The notes: a model not told the origin generated them from the sequence alone. A stretch of 64,000 bases of DNA from Yoonia maricola (GCF_002797915.1 NZ_PGTY01000001.1:1736001-1800000), one strand, 5' to 3'; positions 28,086 to 36,958 are shown, counted from the first letter of the stretch. Program-made: numbers and translations.

Positions 28086-28394
28086 ATGTTCGATGAGTGT
28101 ACTGAAACGGTTAGCATTTTGTACGCCATTGTATTTGGTGCAGGTGATGCTTGTATTGAGATCGGTACATCCTCGATCCTGATGGCCTTCGGCGCATTTA
28201 TGGTGCTGGTTGTCATCGCGCAATTTGCTGCGCGTTGGATTTGGAAACAGATAACCCAGCCGCGTCAAACGGTCGAAGCCGACAGGTTCGAACCAGACAT
28301 GTTCGAACCATCAGACACCATGCCCACCAGCGACACCCCCTACCGTGATGATCCCGCGTATCGCGATAGCGCTATTCGGTCTTCAAAACGCTAG
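28086..28394 (+). CDS. Small single-span membrane protein, hypothetical
   Basis: 102 residues. One strong hydrophobic helix (SSILMAFGAFMVLVVIAQFA, about residues 29-48) is followed by basic residues and a polar, Pro/Asp-rich tail with repeated RFEPDMFEPSD. Two cysteines lie before the helix. I do not recognise a family. Its end overlaps the bhcR 3' end by four bases in convergent orientation. Confidence 0.55.
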   Translation: MFDECTETVSILYAIVFGAGDACIEIGTSSILMAFGAFMVLVVIAQFAARWIWKQITQPRQTVEADRFEPDMFEPSDTMPTSDTPYRDDPAYRDSAIRSSKR

Positions 28395-29218
28395 CCTGCG
28401 GGCCGGTTATTGCCACCAATCGCGCCGGTCAACTGAGCCGCGGCCTCCATTACCGGCGTCGCAAGCTCTGCGATCCTGTCTTCTGTGATCCGCGATGTCG
28501 GGCCTGATACGGAAATACCCGCGACCGCCTCACCGAACACGTTATAGACCGGGGCGGCGATGCAGCGCATTCCGATGTTGCGTTCCTCGGCATCGATAGC
28601 ATAGCCGCGTGCCTTGGTCGCGTGCAAATCGGCGATCATCGCGTCAGGGTCTGTCAGAGTGAAAGGTGTATATTGCTCCAACTGACTTGCGGCGAGGATT
28701 TCGCGTTGTCGTTTGTTATCCATCCGGCACAAGAGCGCCTTGCCAATGCCCGATGAATGCATGGAAGACGCAGTACCAGGTGGAAAGAACGCACGAATTG
28801 TTGCATGGGTTTCGACCTGACCGAGGAATAGTACCTTGCCATCACGCTCAATCCCAAGGTTGGCAGTCTCGCCCGTGGCCTCCATCAACTTGCGCATGAT
28901 GGGGCGGGCCCGTTCGACCAAAGATGTGCGACGCAGGAAATGTGATCCGGTCAAAAAGGCGGCAGGGCCGATGTTCCAGGTCTGGTTCTGTGCGTCGAAG
29001 TCAACAAAACCGCGGCCCTGAAAGGTCGTGAGGACACGATAGATCGTGGCAGGAGACTGATCCAAGGCACCTGCGATCTCAGATAGTGTGCCGCCTTGCA
29101 TTTCGCCCAACTGGACGAGAACCTCTAGCGCACGATCCAGCGATTTGACGGTGTTCTGCGCGCCCTTGTTGTCCCAAGCTTTGGGTCGTCCGCGGCCTCT
29201 TTTGACATCTTCTGTCAT
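28391..29218 (-). CDS. bhcR: IclR-family regulator of the beta-hydroxyaspartate cycle
   Basis: 275 residues. The N-terminal winged helix (LDRALEVLVQLGEMQGGTLS then LDQSPATIYRVLTTFQGRGF) and the C-terminal effector domain (GIERDGKVLFLGQVETHATI, SGIGKALLC, ERNIGMRCIAAPV) identify IclR. It is divergent from bhcABCD, as in Paracoccus denitrificans, where BhcR binds the promoter and senses glyoxylate. Two TGAAA-N5-TTTCA palindromes in the intergenic region are probable operators. The first 20 residues are basic and disordered. Confidence 0.92.
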   Translation of the reverse strand: MTEDVKRGRGRPKAWDNKGAQNTVKSLDRALEVLVQLGEMQGGTLSEIAGALDQSPATIYRVLTTFQGRGFVDFDAQNQTWNIGPAAFLTGSHFLRRTSLVERARPIMRKLMEATGETANLGIERDGKVLFLGQVETHATIRAFFPPGTASSMHSSGIGKALLCRMDNKRQREILAASQLEQYTPFTLTDPDAMIADLHATKARGYAIDAEERNIGMRCIAAPVYNVFGEAVAGISVSGPTSRITEDRIAELATPVMEAAAQLTGAIGGNNRPAG

Positions 29219-29233
29219 TATTTTTCTCGCTTT

Positions 29234-29248
29234 TGAAAATCAATTTCA
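29234..29248. promoter_or_regulatory. Probable BhcR operator 1
   Basis: Perfect palindrome TGAAA-ATCAA-TTTCA in the bhcR-bhcA intergenic region, 15 bp upstream of the bhcR start. A second copy with the same arms lies at 29305. An additional half-site TGAAA is at 29254-29258. Confidence 0.65.
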
Positions 29249-29304
29249 CATTATGAAAAATATAAGCCCATAACAATAAACAAAATTATCCCACATAAAC
29301 CTTT

Positions 29305-29319
29305 TGAAAAATAATTTCA
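29305..29319. promoter_or_regulatory. Probable BhcR operator 2
   Basis: Palindrome TGAAA-AATAA-TTTCA, same arms and spacing as operator 1 and 71 bp from it centre to centre, upstream of bhcA. The A/T-rich surroundings suit an IclR-type site. Confidence 0.65.
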
Positions 29320-29380
29320 AAAAAATATGCAGATGGCACCTACTCTGGCAAAAAGACTTAACCCAATGGAGGATTGGACG

Positions 29381-30571
29381 ATGAGCTTTCAAAACCCCGT
29401 ATTTATTCCCGGCCCGACGAACATGCCCGAAGCTATTCGCAAGGCTTGCGATATGCCGACAATTGACCACCGGTCGCCTTTGTTTGGGCAAATCCTGCAT
29501 CCGGCACGTGCCGGTGTTCAGAAGATTTTGAAGTCCGAAACGGCTGAAGTCTTCATCTTCCCCTCCACCGGTACTGGCGGTTGGGAAACAGCGCTGACCA
29601 ACACGCTTTCAGCAGGTGATACAGTTCTTGCGGCCCGTAACGGCATGTTCAGCCACAAATGGATCGACATGTGCCTGCGCCACGAATTGAACGTGAAAAT
29701 CGTCGAGACACCATGGGGTCACGGCCTGCCAGCCGGGCGGTATGCCGAAATCCTGATGGCTGACACAGAGCACAAGATCAAAGCGGTGCTGGCGACGCAT
29801 AATGAAACCGCGACCGGTGTGAAGTCCGACATTGCGGCGGTACGTAAAGCTCTTGATGCGGCCAATCACCCTGCGATGCTGTTTGTGGATGGCGTCAGTT
29901 CCATCGGGTCAATGGATTTCCGCTTTGAGGAGTGGGGCGTAGATGTTGCCGTAACAGGTTCGCAGAAAGGTTTTATGTTACCGGCGGGCCTTGCCATTGT
30001 TGGGTTCAGCCAAAGGGCGATGGACGCAAGCAAGACAGCCGGGTTGCCGCGTACCTTCTTCGACATCGCAGATATGACAAAGGGTTACGAGGCAAATGCT
30101 TATCCTTACACGCCAGCTGTGGGTCTGATGAATGGGCTGTTGCTGGCGACAGAAACGCTTTTGAAAGAAGGGCTCGATAACGTGTTTGCGCGTCACAATC
30201 GGATCGCATCCGGTGTACGTGCGGCGGTTGATGCTTGGGGTTTAGGGCTTTGCGCAGCAACGCCAGACGTGTATTCTGACACCGTAAGTGCGATCAAAAC
30301 GCCCGAAGGCTTCAACGCGACTGACATCGTTGCGCATGCCGCAGACAAATATGGCGTCGCGTTCGGTGTCGGCCTTGGTGAGGTCGCTGGCCAGGTGTTC
30401 CGCATCGGCCATCTGGGCAGCATGACAGATGTTATGGCCCTGTCCGGGATCGCCACCGCCGAAATGTGCATGGTGGACCTTGGCCTTGATATCAAACTCG
30501 GTTCAGGCGTTGCCGCAGCACAGGAATACTATCGTGGGACAACTGGCCTAAGCCTCAAGGATGCAGCGTAA
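29381..30571 (+). CDS. bhcA: L-aspartate:glyoxylate aminotransferase BhcA
   Basis: 396 residues from the ATG at 29381, which has a clear GGAGG; the frame is open 18 codons upstream but lacks a site. It is a class V PLP aminotransferase: opening PVFIPGPTNMPEAIR, active-site lysine in VTGSQKGFMLPAGLA, C-terminal FRIGHLGSMTDVMALSG. BhcA converts aspartate plus glyoxylate to oxaloacetate plus glycine, closing the beta-hydroxyaspartate cycle. Its stop overlaps the bhcB start by one base. Confidence 0.94.
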   Translation: MSFQNPVFIPGPTNMPEAIRKACDMPTIDHRSPLFGQILHPARAGVQKILKSETAEVFIFPSTGTGGWETALTNTLSAGDTVLAARNGMFSHKWIDMCLRHELNVKIVETPWGHGLPAGRYAEILMADTEHKIKAVLATHNETATGVKSDIAAVRKALDAANHPAMLFVDGVSSIGSMDFRFEEWGVDVAVTGSQKGFMLPAGLAIVGFSQRAMDASKTAGLPRTFFDIADMTKGYEANAYPYTPAVGLMNGLLLATETLLKEGLDNVFARHNRIASGVRAAVDAWGLGLCAATPDVYSDTVSAIKTPEGFNATDIVAHAADKYGVAFGVGLGEVAGQVFRIGHLGSMTDVMALSGIATAEMCMVDLGLDIKLGSGVAAAQEYYRGTTGLSLKDAA

Positions 30572-31557
30572 TGAAAGACCACAGCGATTTTTACATTCCA
30601 ACCTACCAAGATATGTTGGACGCGCATGAGCGCATCAAGCCCCACATCCACCGCACACCGGTTTTAACATCTGAGTATTTGGACAACCTCACCGGAGCCA
30701 AACTTTTCTTTAAGTGTGAGAACTTTCAAAAGGCCGGTGCTTTCAAGGTTCGCGGCGCCTCAAATGCCGTATTTGGATTGTCAGACGACGCCGCAAAGAA
30801 CGGTGTCTGCACACATTCGTCAGGAAACCACGCTCTATCGCTGTCTTATGCAGCAGGCCGCAGGGGCATCCCCTGCAATGTCGTTATGCCGCGCACTGCG
30901 CCGCAAGCGAAGAAAGATGCGGTGAAAGGCTATGGCGGGATCATCACAGAATGCGAACCCTCAACAACGTCCCGCGAAACAGTCTTTGCTGGTGTGCAGG
31001 CTGAAACAGGGGGGGACTTCGTACACCCTTATAATGACCCACGGGTTGTCGCGGGTCAGGGAACTTGCAGCAAAGAACTGATGGAACAGATGAAAGAAGA
31101 CCACGGGGGCGACCTTGATATGGTGGTCGCACCTATCGGTGGCGGCGGGATGATTTCAGGCACTTGCCTGACTTTGTCCAACATCGCCCCAGACGTGCAG
31201 ATCATTGCAGCAGAACCCGAGCAGGCCGATGATGCCTATCGCAGCTTCAAAGCGGGTCATATCATAGCGGATGATGCGCCTGTCACTGTGGCCGATGGTC
31301 TGAAAGTGCCGCTCAAAGACCTGACATGGCATTTTGTCAGCAACCATGTGTCCGAGATTTTCACTGCGACCGAGCAAGAAATCATCGATGCGATGAAGCT
31401 GACATGGCAACGCATGAAGATCGTGATGGAACCCAGCTGCGCTGTGCCGCTGGCTGTCATCATCAAGAACAAAGACTTTTTCAAAGGCAAACGCGTTGGT
31501 GTCATTGTCACTGGCGGCAACGTAGATCTCGACAAACTACCTTGGATGCAAGGTTAA
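30571..31557 (+). CDS. bhcB: beta-Hydroxyaspartate dehydratase BhcB
   Basis: 328 residues of the serine/threonine dehydratase fold, with PLP lysine in QKAGAFKVRGASNAV, the substrate loop THSSGNHALSLSYAAG and the phosphate-binding VVAPIGGGGMISGT. In this operon it removes water from (2R,3S)-beta-hydroxyaspartate to give iminosuccinate. The sequence alone would also fit threonine or serine racemase/dehydratase; the context decides. It overlaps bhcA and precedes bhcC by 12 bp. Confidence 0.93.
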   Translation: MKDHSDFYIPTYQDMLDAHERIKPHIHRTPVLTSEYLDNLTGAKLFFKCENFQKAGAFKVRGASNAVFGLSDDAAKNGVCTHSSGNHALSLSYAAGRRGIPCNVVMPRTAPQAKKDAVKGYGGIITECEPSTTSRETVFAGVQAETGGDFVHPYNDPRVVAGQGTCSKELMEQMKEDHGGDLDMVVAPIGGGGMISGTCLTLSNIAPDVQIIAAEPEQADDAYRSFKAGHIIADDAPVTVADGLKVPLKDLTWHFVSNHVSEIFTATEQEIIDAMKLTWQRMKIVMEPSCAVPLAVIIKNKDFFKGKRVGVIVTGGNVDLDKLPWMQG

Positions 31558-31569
31558 GGGAGAAAAACC

Positions 31570-32733
31570 ATGAACGATATGAGCAACCTCAAGAACCTCG
31601 AAGTCGGCTATGACGTCCCCGCCCTGCCGGGTATGGATGAAGCAGATATCCAGACACCCTGCCTTGTGCTGGATCTGGATGCACTGGAACGCAACATCAA
31701 GAAGATGGGCGATTTCGCGAAGTCGCACGGCATGCGCCACCGTGTGCACGGCAAAATGCACAAATCTGTCGATGTAGCCCTGTTGCAGGAAAAGCTGGGC
31801 GGATCGGTCGGCGTTTGCTGCCAAAAGGTTTCCGAGGCCGAAGTTTTCGCCCGTGGCGGCATCAAAGACGTGTTGGTATCCAACCAAGTGCGTCAGCCAG
31901 AAAAGATTGATCGTTTGGCTCGCCTGCCAAAGCTGGGCGCACGCGCGATCTGCTGTGTGGATGATATCGACAATGTGGCTGATCTGTCGGCGGCTGCGAT
32001 GAAGCATGGCACCCAGATCGAATGCCTCGTCGAAATCGACGTGGGTGCGGGCCGTTGTGGTGTGCAATACGGTCAACCGGTTGTGGATCTGGCAAAAGCC
32101 ATCGACGCAGCAGATGGACTGAAATACGCTGGCATTCAGGCCTATCAGGGCGCTATGCAGCACCTCGATTCATACGAAGAACGTCAGGGCAAAACACAAG
32201 TGGCCATCGATCAGGTCGCTGAAACGCTTGAGATGCTAAAGGCCGAAGGGATCGAAAGCGACATCGTTGGCGGTGGCGGCACAGGGTCCTACTATTTTGA
32301 AAGCGCTTCTGGTGTATTCAATGAATTGCAGTGCGGATCTTATGCCTTCATGGACGCGGATTATGGCCGTATCCTTGACAAGGACGGCAACCGCATCGAC
32401 CGCGGTGAGTGGGAAAATGCGCTGTTTATCCTGACCTCCGTGATGAGCCATGCGAAAGCAGACAAAGCTATCGTAGATGCAGGGCTGAAAGCGCAGTCAG
32501 TCGATAGTGGCTTGCCAACCATATTTGGCCGCACTGACGTAGAATATGTGAAGTGTTCTGATGAGCATGGTGTTGTCGCTGACCCACACGGCGCGCTGAA
32601 GGTCAATGACAAGCTGAAATTGGTCCCCGGTCACTGCGACCCGACTTGCAATGTACATGACTGGTACGTTGGTGTGCGGGGTGGCAAGGTGGAAACACTG
32701 TGGCCAGTATCTGCCCGTGGCAAAGCTTACTGA
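31570..32733 (+). CDS. bhcC: beta-Hydroxyaspartate aldolase BhcC
   Basis: 387 residues of the D-threonine-aldolase-like alanine-racemase fold. The N-terminal half shows DIQTPCLVLDLDALERNIKK and the PLP-lysine region HRVHGKMHKSVDVALLQ; the metal-binding end shows VPGHCDPTCNVHDWY. BhcC condenses glyoxylate with glycine to form beta-hydroxyaspartate, the carbon-fixing step of the cycle. The start is preceded by AAGGGAGA. Confidence 0.94.
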   Translation: MNDMSNLKNLEVGYDVPALPGMDEADIQTPCLVLDLDALERNIKKMGDFAKSHGMRHRVHGKMHKSVDVALLQEKLGGSVGVCCQKVSEAEVFARGGIKDVLVSNQVRQPEKIDRLARLPKLGARAICCVDDIDNVADLSAAAMKHGTQIECLVEIDVGAGRCGVQYGQPVVDLAKAIDAADGLKYAGIQAYQGAMQHLDSYEERQGKTQVAIDQVAETLEMLKAEGIESDIVGGGGTGSYYFESASGVFNELQCGSYAFMDADYGRILDKDGNRIDRGEWENALFILTSVMSHAKADKAIVDAGLKAQSVDSGLPTIFGRTDVEYVKCSDEHGVVADPHGALKVNDKLKLVPGHCDPTCNVHDWYVGVRGGKVETLWPVSARGKAY

Positions 32734-32771
32734 CGCGTTCTTCCCTCCCTAACGGTCGCTTATCGCGAAGA

Positions 32772-32787
32772 CAGCCCGCACGGGCTG
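32772..32787 (+). promoter_or_regulatory. Hairpin in the bhcC-bhcD gap
   Basis: CAGCCC-GCAC-GGGCTG, a 6-bp stem with a 4-base loop, no T-run. It sits in the only long gap of the operon (85 bp) and may set relative expression or mRNA stability. Confidence 0.4.
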
Positions 32788-32818
32788 GATGAGCGGCCGC
32801 AAAAGAAAGTCCAAGACC

Positions 32819-33784
32819 ATGATTGTCGTACCCGAAAAAGAAATCGCGGGCCTTTTGACGCGCGCCGATGCATTTGACGCCGTCGAAAAAGTGTTTGCCT
32901 CAATGTCCAAAGGCAGCGCCTACAACTTTCCTGTGATCCGTGAAGCCATTGGATATGAAGACGCGCTTTATGGCTTCAAAGGAGGGTTTGACAATACAGG
33001 CATGGCGCTCGGCCTCAAGGCGGGGGGATACTGGCCCAATAACCTTGAGAAACATGGTGAGATCAACCATCAGTCGACGGTGTTTTTGTTTGATCCCGAC
33101 ACAGGAAAGGTCAAGGCGATGGTGGGGGGTAACCTGCTGACAGCACTGCGCACAGCGGCGGCCTCCTCGGTTTCGATCAAGCATTTGGCTCGGAAGGATG
33201 CGAAGGTTATGGGCATGGTCGGCGCGGGCCATCAGGCGACGTTCCAATTGCGCGCTGCCCTTGAGCAGCGTGAATTCGAAAAGGTGATCGGATGGAACTA
33301 CCACCCTGAAATGTTACCCAACATCGAAAAGGTGGCAGATGAAGCTGGCGTGCCGTTTGAGGCCGTGGAACTGGACGGTCTAGTTGAGGCTGATGTCGTG
33401 ATTTCGATTACTTCGACCTTTGCGCCCACGATCATGGCTAATCATATCGCACCCGGCACCCATATCGCCTGCATGGGCACCGACACCAAAGGCAAGCAAG
33501 AGGTTGAAGCCGCACTGCTGGCGCAAACCACTGTCTTCACGGATGAAGTTGCGCAATCCATCAGCATCGGCGAGGCGCAGCACGCTATAGCCGCAGGGTT
33601 GATCCAGCAAAGTGATGTGAATGAATTGGGCGCAGTGATCAACGGCACACATCCGGGCCGAACATCGGATGATGAGATCACGCTCTTTGATGGCACGGGG
33701 GTCGGTTTGCAAGACCTCGCCGTCGCGTCATCCATCGTCGATCTCGCGGTCGAAAAAGGGATCGCGACAATCGTGGAATTCTGA
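32819..33784 (+). CDS. bhcD: Iminosuccinate reductase BhcD
   Basis: 321 residues from the ATG at 32819 (MIVVPEKEIAGLL); an upstream in-frame ATG at 32789 adds ten Lys/Arg-rich residues. The fold is that of ornithine cyclodeaminase/mu-crystallin, with the nucleotide site MGMVGAGHQATFQLRAAL and CMGTDTKGKQEV. BhcD reduces iminosuccinate to L-aspartate with NADH, which feeds BhcA. It is last in the operon and is followed by a strong terminator. Confidence 0.93.
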   Translation: MIVVPEKEIAGLLTRADAFDAVEKVFASMSKGSAYNFPVIREAIGYEDALYGFKGGFDNTGMALGLKAGGYWPNNLEKHGEINHQSTVFLFDPDTGKVKAMVGGNLLTALRTAAASSVSIKHLARKDAKVMGMVGAGHQATFQLRAALEQREFEKVIGWNYHPEMLPNIEKVADEAGVPFEAVELDGLVEADVVISITSTFAPTIMANHIAPGTHIACMGTDTKGKQEVEAALLAQTTVFTDEVAQSISIGEAQHAIAAGLIQQSDVNELGAVINGTHPGRTSDDEITLFDGTGVGLQDLAVASSIVDLAVEKGIATIVEF

Positions 33785-33806
33785 AACCACACACGCGAAC
33801 GCGCAT

Positions 33807-33836
33807 GCCCCCACCCGAAAGGGTTGGGGGCTTTTT
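33807..33836. terminator. Terminator between bhcD and the histidine kinase gene
   Basis: GCCCCCACCC-GAAA-GGGTTGGGGGC followed by TTTTT (33832-33836). A GAAA-loop hairpin of about ten pairs with one bulge. Placed between convergent genes, it could serve bhcD and perhaps both sides. Confidence 0.88.
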
Positions 33837-33842
33837 CATGGC

Positions 33843-34769
33843 TCAGAACCGGATTTCGAACACAGCCGTCGGGCCATCCAGCAGCTGGATATCAGCGCCT
33901 TGGCTTTGCAACATGCGCCGCACAATGGGCAGGCCCATGCCCGTGCCACCTTCTGCCCGACGCGTCGTAAAGAAAGGATCAAATATCCGCTCTCGGTTAC
34001 CGTCACTAATGCCCGAACCATTGTCAGAGATCAGCAACCGCACGCACTGAAAATCAAAAGATACCACCGTCGCACCATGCGCCAGCGCATTCCCGGCAAG
34101 ATGAGTAACAACCAGATCCATCACCTCGCGCGGCAAGGGAATATCGCCATCTGTGACGACGACTGCCCCCTCAACACCAGCCAACACATCCGACAAACGG
34201 CAATCTCCCGCCGGAATGACCTCCTGCGCTTGGGCCAGTGCACGCTGGCTGTCCAAAAGTGCTTCCATCCGGCGGGTATTGTCGGTGATCCCCTGTAACA
34301 GCTTTGACCGATCCGCGTCACTTAGATCAGGGTTTTCCAACAGCTCCGCCGCCCCTTGGATCACCGTCAGCGGGGATTTCAATTCATGCGTCACATGATC
34401 CGCATAGGACCGCAAAACCGCCTCGCGCCCACGCAGGGCCGACGTCATTTCCAATACGGCCTGCCCCAATTGCGAAAACTCTGGTGTACCAAAATGTGTG
34501 GGTTCTGCGGTTTCACCCTCATTCTCAGCATAAGCGGTCAACGCGCGCACTGGTCGCAAGACCAACCGCCACAATAGCGCACCAAGAATGACCGTTGCAA
34601 AGAAAGCCATCCAGCCAATCATCCAGGACGTTTCGGCCCAGCCCAGGACGCCGCCCGCGACCCGAAAATACCCGATCCCGATCAGCGGCAGACAGAACAC
34701 CGCTGCCAGCGTCCCCCCCAGTACCAATGCCAAAGGGGGCCGCCATTTGGCCGTCACGCGCCGCGACAT
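33843..34769 (-). CDS. Sensor histidine kinase
   Basis: 308 residues. Two N-terminal membrane helices (about 14-35 and 48-68) are followed by a HAMP-like linker, the phospho-acceptor H-box VTHELKSPLTVIQG (about residue 128), and an ATPase domain with the N-box HLAGNALAHGA and the glycine boxes ISDNGSGISDGNRE and GGTGMGLPIV. There is little periplasmic sequence, so the input is probably sensed in or near the membrane. It is co-transcribed with the response regulator (16-base overlap) and the DUF4173 membrane protein, a plausible sensing partner. Confidence 0.92.
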   Translation of the reverse strand: MSRRVTAKWRPPLALVLGGTLAAVFCLPLIGIGYFRVAGGVLGWAETSWMIGWMAFFATVILGALLWRLVLRPVRALTAYAENEGETAEPTHFGTPEFSQLGQAVLEMTSALRGREAVLRSYADHVTHELKSPLTVIQGAAELLENPDLSDADRSKLLQGITDNTRRMEALLDSQRALAQAQEVIPAGDCRLSDVLAGVEGAVVVTDGDIPLPREVMDLVVTHLAGNALAHGATVVSFDFQCVRLLISDNGSGISDGNRERIFDPFFTTRRAEGGTGMGLPIVRRMLQSQGADIQLLDGPTAVFEIRF

Positions 34770-35434
34770 GCGCCCATCCTGATGCCGACGCCATGAACGG
34801 TCTCAATTGCGTCACCACACCCTGCCTTGGACAGTTTGCTGCGTAAATTGCGCAAATGGCTGTCCATCGTCCGGTCGCTGACGTTCACATTCGTCCCATA
34901 GATCGCATCGACAAGTTGCGGGCGTGACATCACATGGTCCGGACGGGCAATCAGACGCTCCAACAAATCCATCTCGCGCGAGGTCAGGGTGACCGCCGCA
35001 TCGTTGACATGACATAGATGGCGCGCCGGATCGACGCTGACAATCCCGCGCCGCAACACCACCTGTTCGGATATTTCGCCATTGCTACGCTTGAGGATCG
35101 CACGTACGCGGGCCACCAGTTCACGCGGTGAAAACGGTTTGGACACATAGTCATCCGCCCCCAATTCCAACCCAACAACGCGGTCAATCTCATCCGCGCG
35201 GGCGGTCAGAAACAGGATAGGGACTTCGGATGTTTTGCGCAGGGTGCGGCACACCTCCAGCCCGTCCATCTCTGGCATGCCGATATCGAGGACGATCAGA
35301 TCAGGCCGCAGGCTTTCTGCCTTCTCCAACGCTTCACGCCCTTCGCTGGCCTCCGCCACACCAAACCCCGCTTGGGTCAGCGCAATCCGCACCACATCGC
35401 GGATTTGCGCGTCATCTTCAGCCACAAGGATCAT
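34754..35434 (-). CDS. OmpR/PhoB-family response regulator
   Basis: 226 residues. The receiver domain has the acidic pair AEDDAQ, the phospho-acceptor LIVLDIGMPEMDGL (Asp about residue 50), T in LFLTARAD and K in VSKPFSPREL. The C-terminal winged helix shows LTSREMDLLERLIARP and YGTNVNVSDRTMDSHLRNLR. It should activate or repress genes when phosphorylated by the adjacent kinase. Its start overlaps the DUF4173 stop by four bases. Confidence 0.94.
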   Translation of the reverse strand: MILVAEDDAQIRDVVRIALTQAGFGVAEASEGREALEKAESLRPDLIVLDIGMPEMDGLEVCRTLRKTSEVPILFLTARADEIDRVVGLELGADDYVSKPFSPRELVARVRAILKRSNGEISEQVVLRRGIVSVDPARHLCHVNDAAVTLTSREMDLLERLIARPDHVMSRPQLVDAIYGTNVNVSDRTMDSHLRNLRSKLSKAGCGDAIETVHGVGIRMGACRGA

Positions 35435-36867
35435 TGCTCAATCTCCATCGTGGCCAAACTACGGTGCAGGCGCGCATTACGGTAGCCCCATTCGCGCCAA
35501 TCGTCACGCTGGGACACCTGAACGCGATATGGGTCGCAAATTTCCGTGCCTATTGTCAGCTGATGGGCGCGAATTGCGGGGGCAGCCCCTTCGCTTAGCC
35601 CACAAAGGTAGTAGTCATTGTCGCGATCATCAGCGAGGTTATGACGGGCAATGTAACCGTCGATGTTGACCAGATTGCAAAGGTAAATCGCAAGCACCCC
35701 AAGACCAAAGGCCCTTTGCAAAAACCAGCCAACCGAGTGCCGCCCGATCAACTGCATGATGATCAAAACCAGCCCCAGGGCGACCACGACCATCCAGACA
35801 AAGGCTGCAAACCGCAAACGCGTCAGCCCATAGACATCGACATAAAGATCGAGACGGAGAATGGACGAGATGACCAGGATCACGTTTTGTGCGATCCAAA
35901 AGTAGAGCAACCGACGCACGCCGGACCCTATCCCCAGATACGGCTGGGCCAACAAGGCAAATACCCCGGCAAGCAAGGCCGTCACCAACAACGGATAGGC
36001 CCCCCGATGGGCATATTCCGCATATGTCATGCCTTCGGGCAATGCGAAACCACCCCAAAGATAACCAAGATCAAGGGTCGTTTGCACAAGAAAGATCAGG
36101 TTAAAGACGACAAGCGCGCGGCCCACCGACCGCTCGGTTAAAAATCCTGAGCGTAGACCACGCAGACGGTTTGACTTGGCTTTGGTCAACGCAGGCATCA
36201 TCGTCGTCAGCCGCAGCAGCGGCCAGATCGCCAACGCGATGAAGCCCCAGAACATCACACGTTCTATACGAGGCAGAAAACTTGTGTCGATCTGGGTAAA
36301 GGACAGCAACCACTGGTCAACAAGCGGGTTCGCGGCGGCAAAAAGAACCAAGAAGACACCACCGATCCCCACTGGCAAAGCCCAGTCAAAAAGAGCCTCT
36401 TGAAAACTTCCCTTTGACGGGACCGAAACGCGCATCGCCAAACCATCGCGGATCGTCTGAACCAACCCATAACCGGGGATGCGTATTGCGGCACGCCATA
36501 GGTTTACCGCCTCCCAGCGCTCAACAGTGACCATGACACCGAATATCAACAATCCATGAACAGCGATCACGATGGTGCCGAACTGGACGACTTCTATTAA
36601 AGGAAGTGTTGTGACCACCAAAACTGCAACCGCTTTGAGAAAGCGATCAAATGTAAGCGTCCGCACAATGGTCAACAAAATCGCGGTGGCTACCGCAAAC
36701 AACCACACAGCAAGGCCAAGGCCGGGACGAAACCCCCAGATCAGCACATCAGCAAGTAGTAGCGCCAGGATCAATACAGGTCCCGCCCGAACCCCTTTCG
36801 GTGGATCAGCATCGTCCAACCACCACGCATCTTTCACAATCCGATGCGGCACACCTCGCACAACCAT
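35431..36867 (-). CDS. DUF4173 domain membrane protein
   Basis: 478 residues with about ten membrane helices. Near residue 270 is the family-typical LWGGFALPEGMTYAEYAHRG, and YLCNLVNIDGYIARHNL lies before a soluble C-terminal tail of about 70 residues. The function is unknown. It is the first gene of an operon with a response regulator and a kinase, so it may take part in sensing. The Shine-Dalgarno AGAAAGGG lies in one arm of a perfect 8-bp hairpin (36874-36899). Confidence 0.85.
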   Translation of the reverse strand: MVVRGVPHRIVKDAWWLDDADPPKGVRAGPVLILALLLADVLIWGFRPGLGLAVWLFAVATAILLTIVRTLTFDRFLKAVAVLVVTTLPLIEVVQFGTIVIAVHGLLIFGVMVTVERWEAVNLWRAAIRIPGYGLVQTIRDGLAMRVSVPSKGSFQEALFDWALPVGIGGVFLVLFAAANPLVDQWLLSFTQIDTSFLPRIERVMFWGFIALAIWPLLRLTTMMPALTKAKSNRLRGLRSGFLTERSVGRALVVFNLIFLVQTTLDLGYLWGGFALPEGMTYAEYAHRGAYPLLVTALLAGVFALLAQPYLGIGSGVRRLLYFWIAQNVILVISSILRLDLYVDVYGLTRLRFAAFVWMVVVALGLVLIIMQLIGRHSVGWFLQRAFGLGVLAIYLCNLVNIDGYIARHNLADDRDNDYYLCGLSEGAAPAIRAHQLTIGTEICDPYRVQVSQRDDWREWGYRNARLHRSLATMEIEQ

Positions 36868-36873
36868 ATCTGT

Positions 36874-36899
36874 CCCTTTCTACTCTTGTTGAGAAAGGG
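36874..36899 (-). promoter_or_regulatory. Hairpin sequestering the ribosome-binding site of the DUF4173 operon
   Basis: CCCTTTCT (36874-36881) and AGAAAGGG (36892-36899) form a perfect 8-bp stem with a 10-base loop. On the transcribed strand the AGAAAGGG arm is the Shine-Dalgarno, six bases before the ATG at 36867. It could alternatively be a DNA operator. Confidence 0.55.
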
Positions 36900-36958
36900 T
36901 CTAAGTCTGTGCCGTGCAAAGACGCTTGGGCAAATGTGCAGGTTTTGTGCAGACAGGC

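Noticed and set aside
33807..33836. Possible small RNA
   Set aside because: A hairpin with T-run between convergent genes is fully explained as a terminator.
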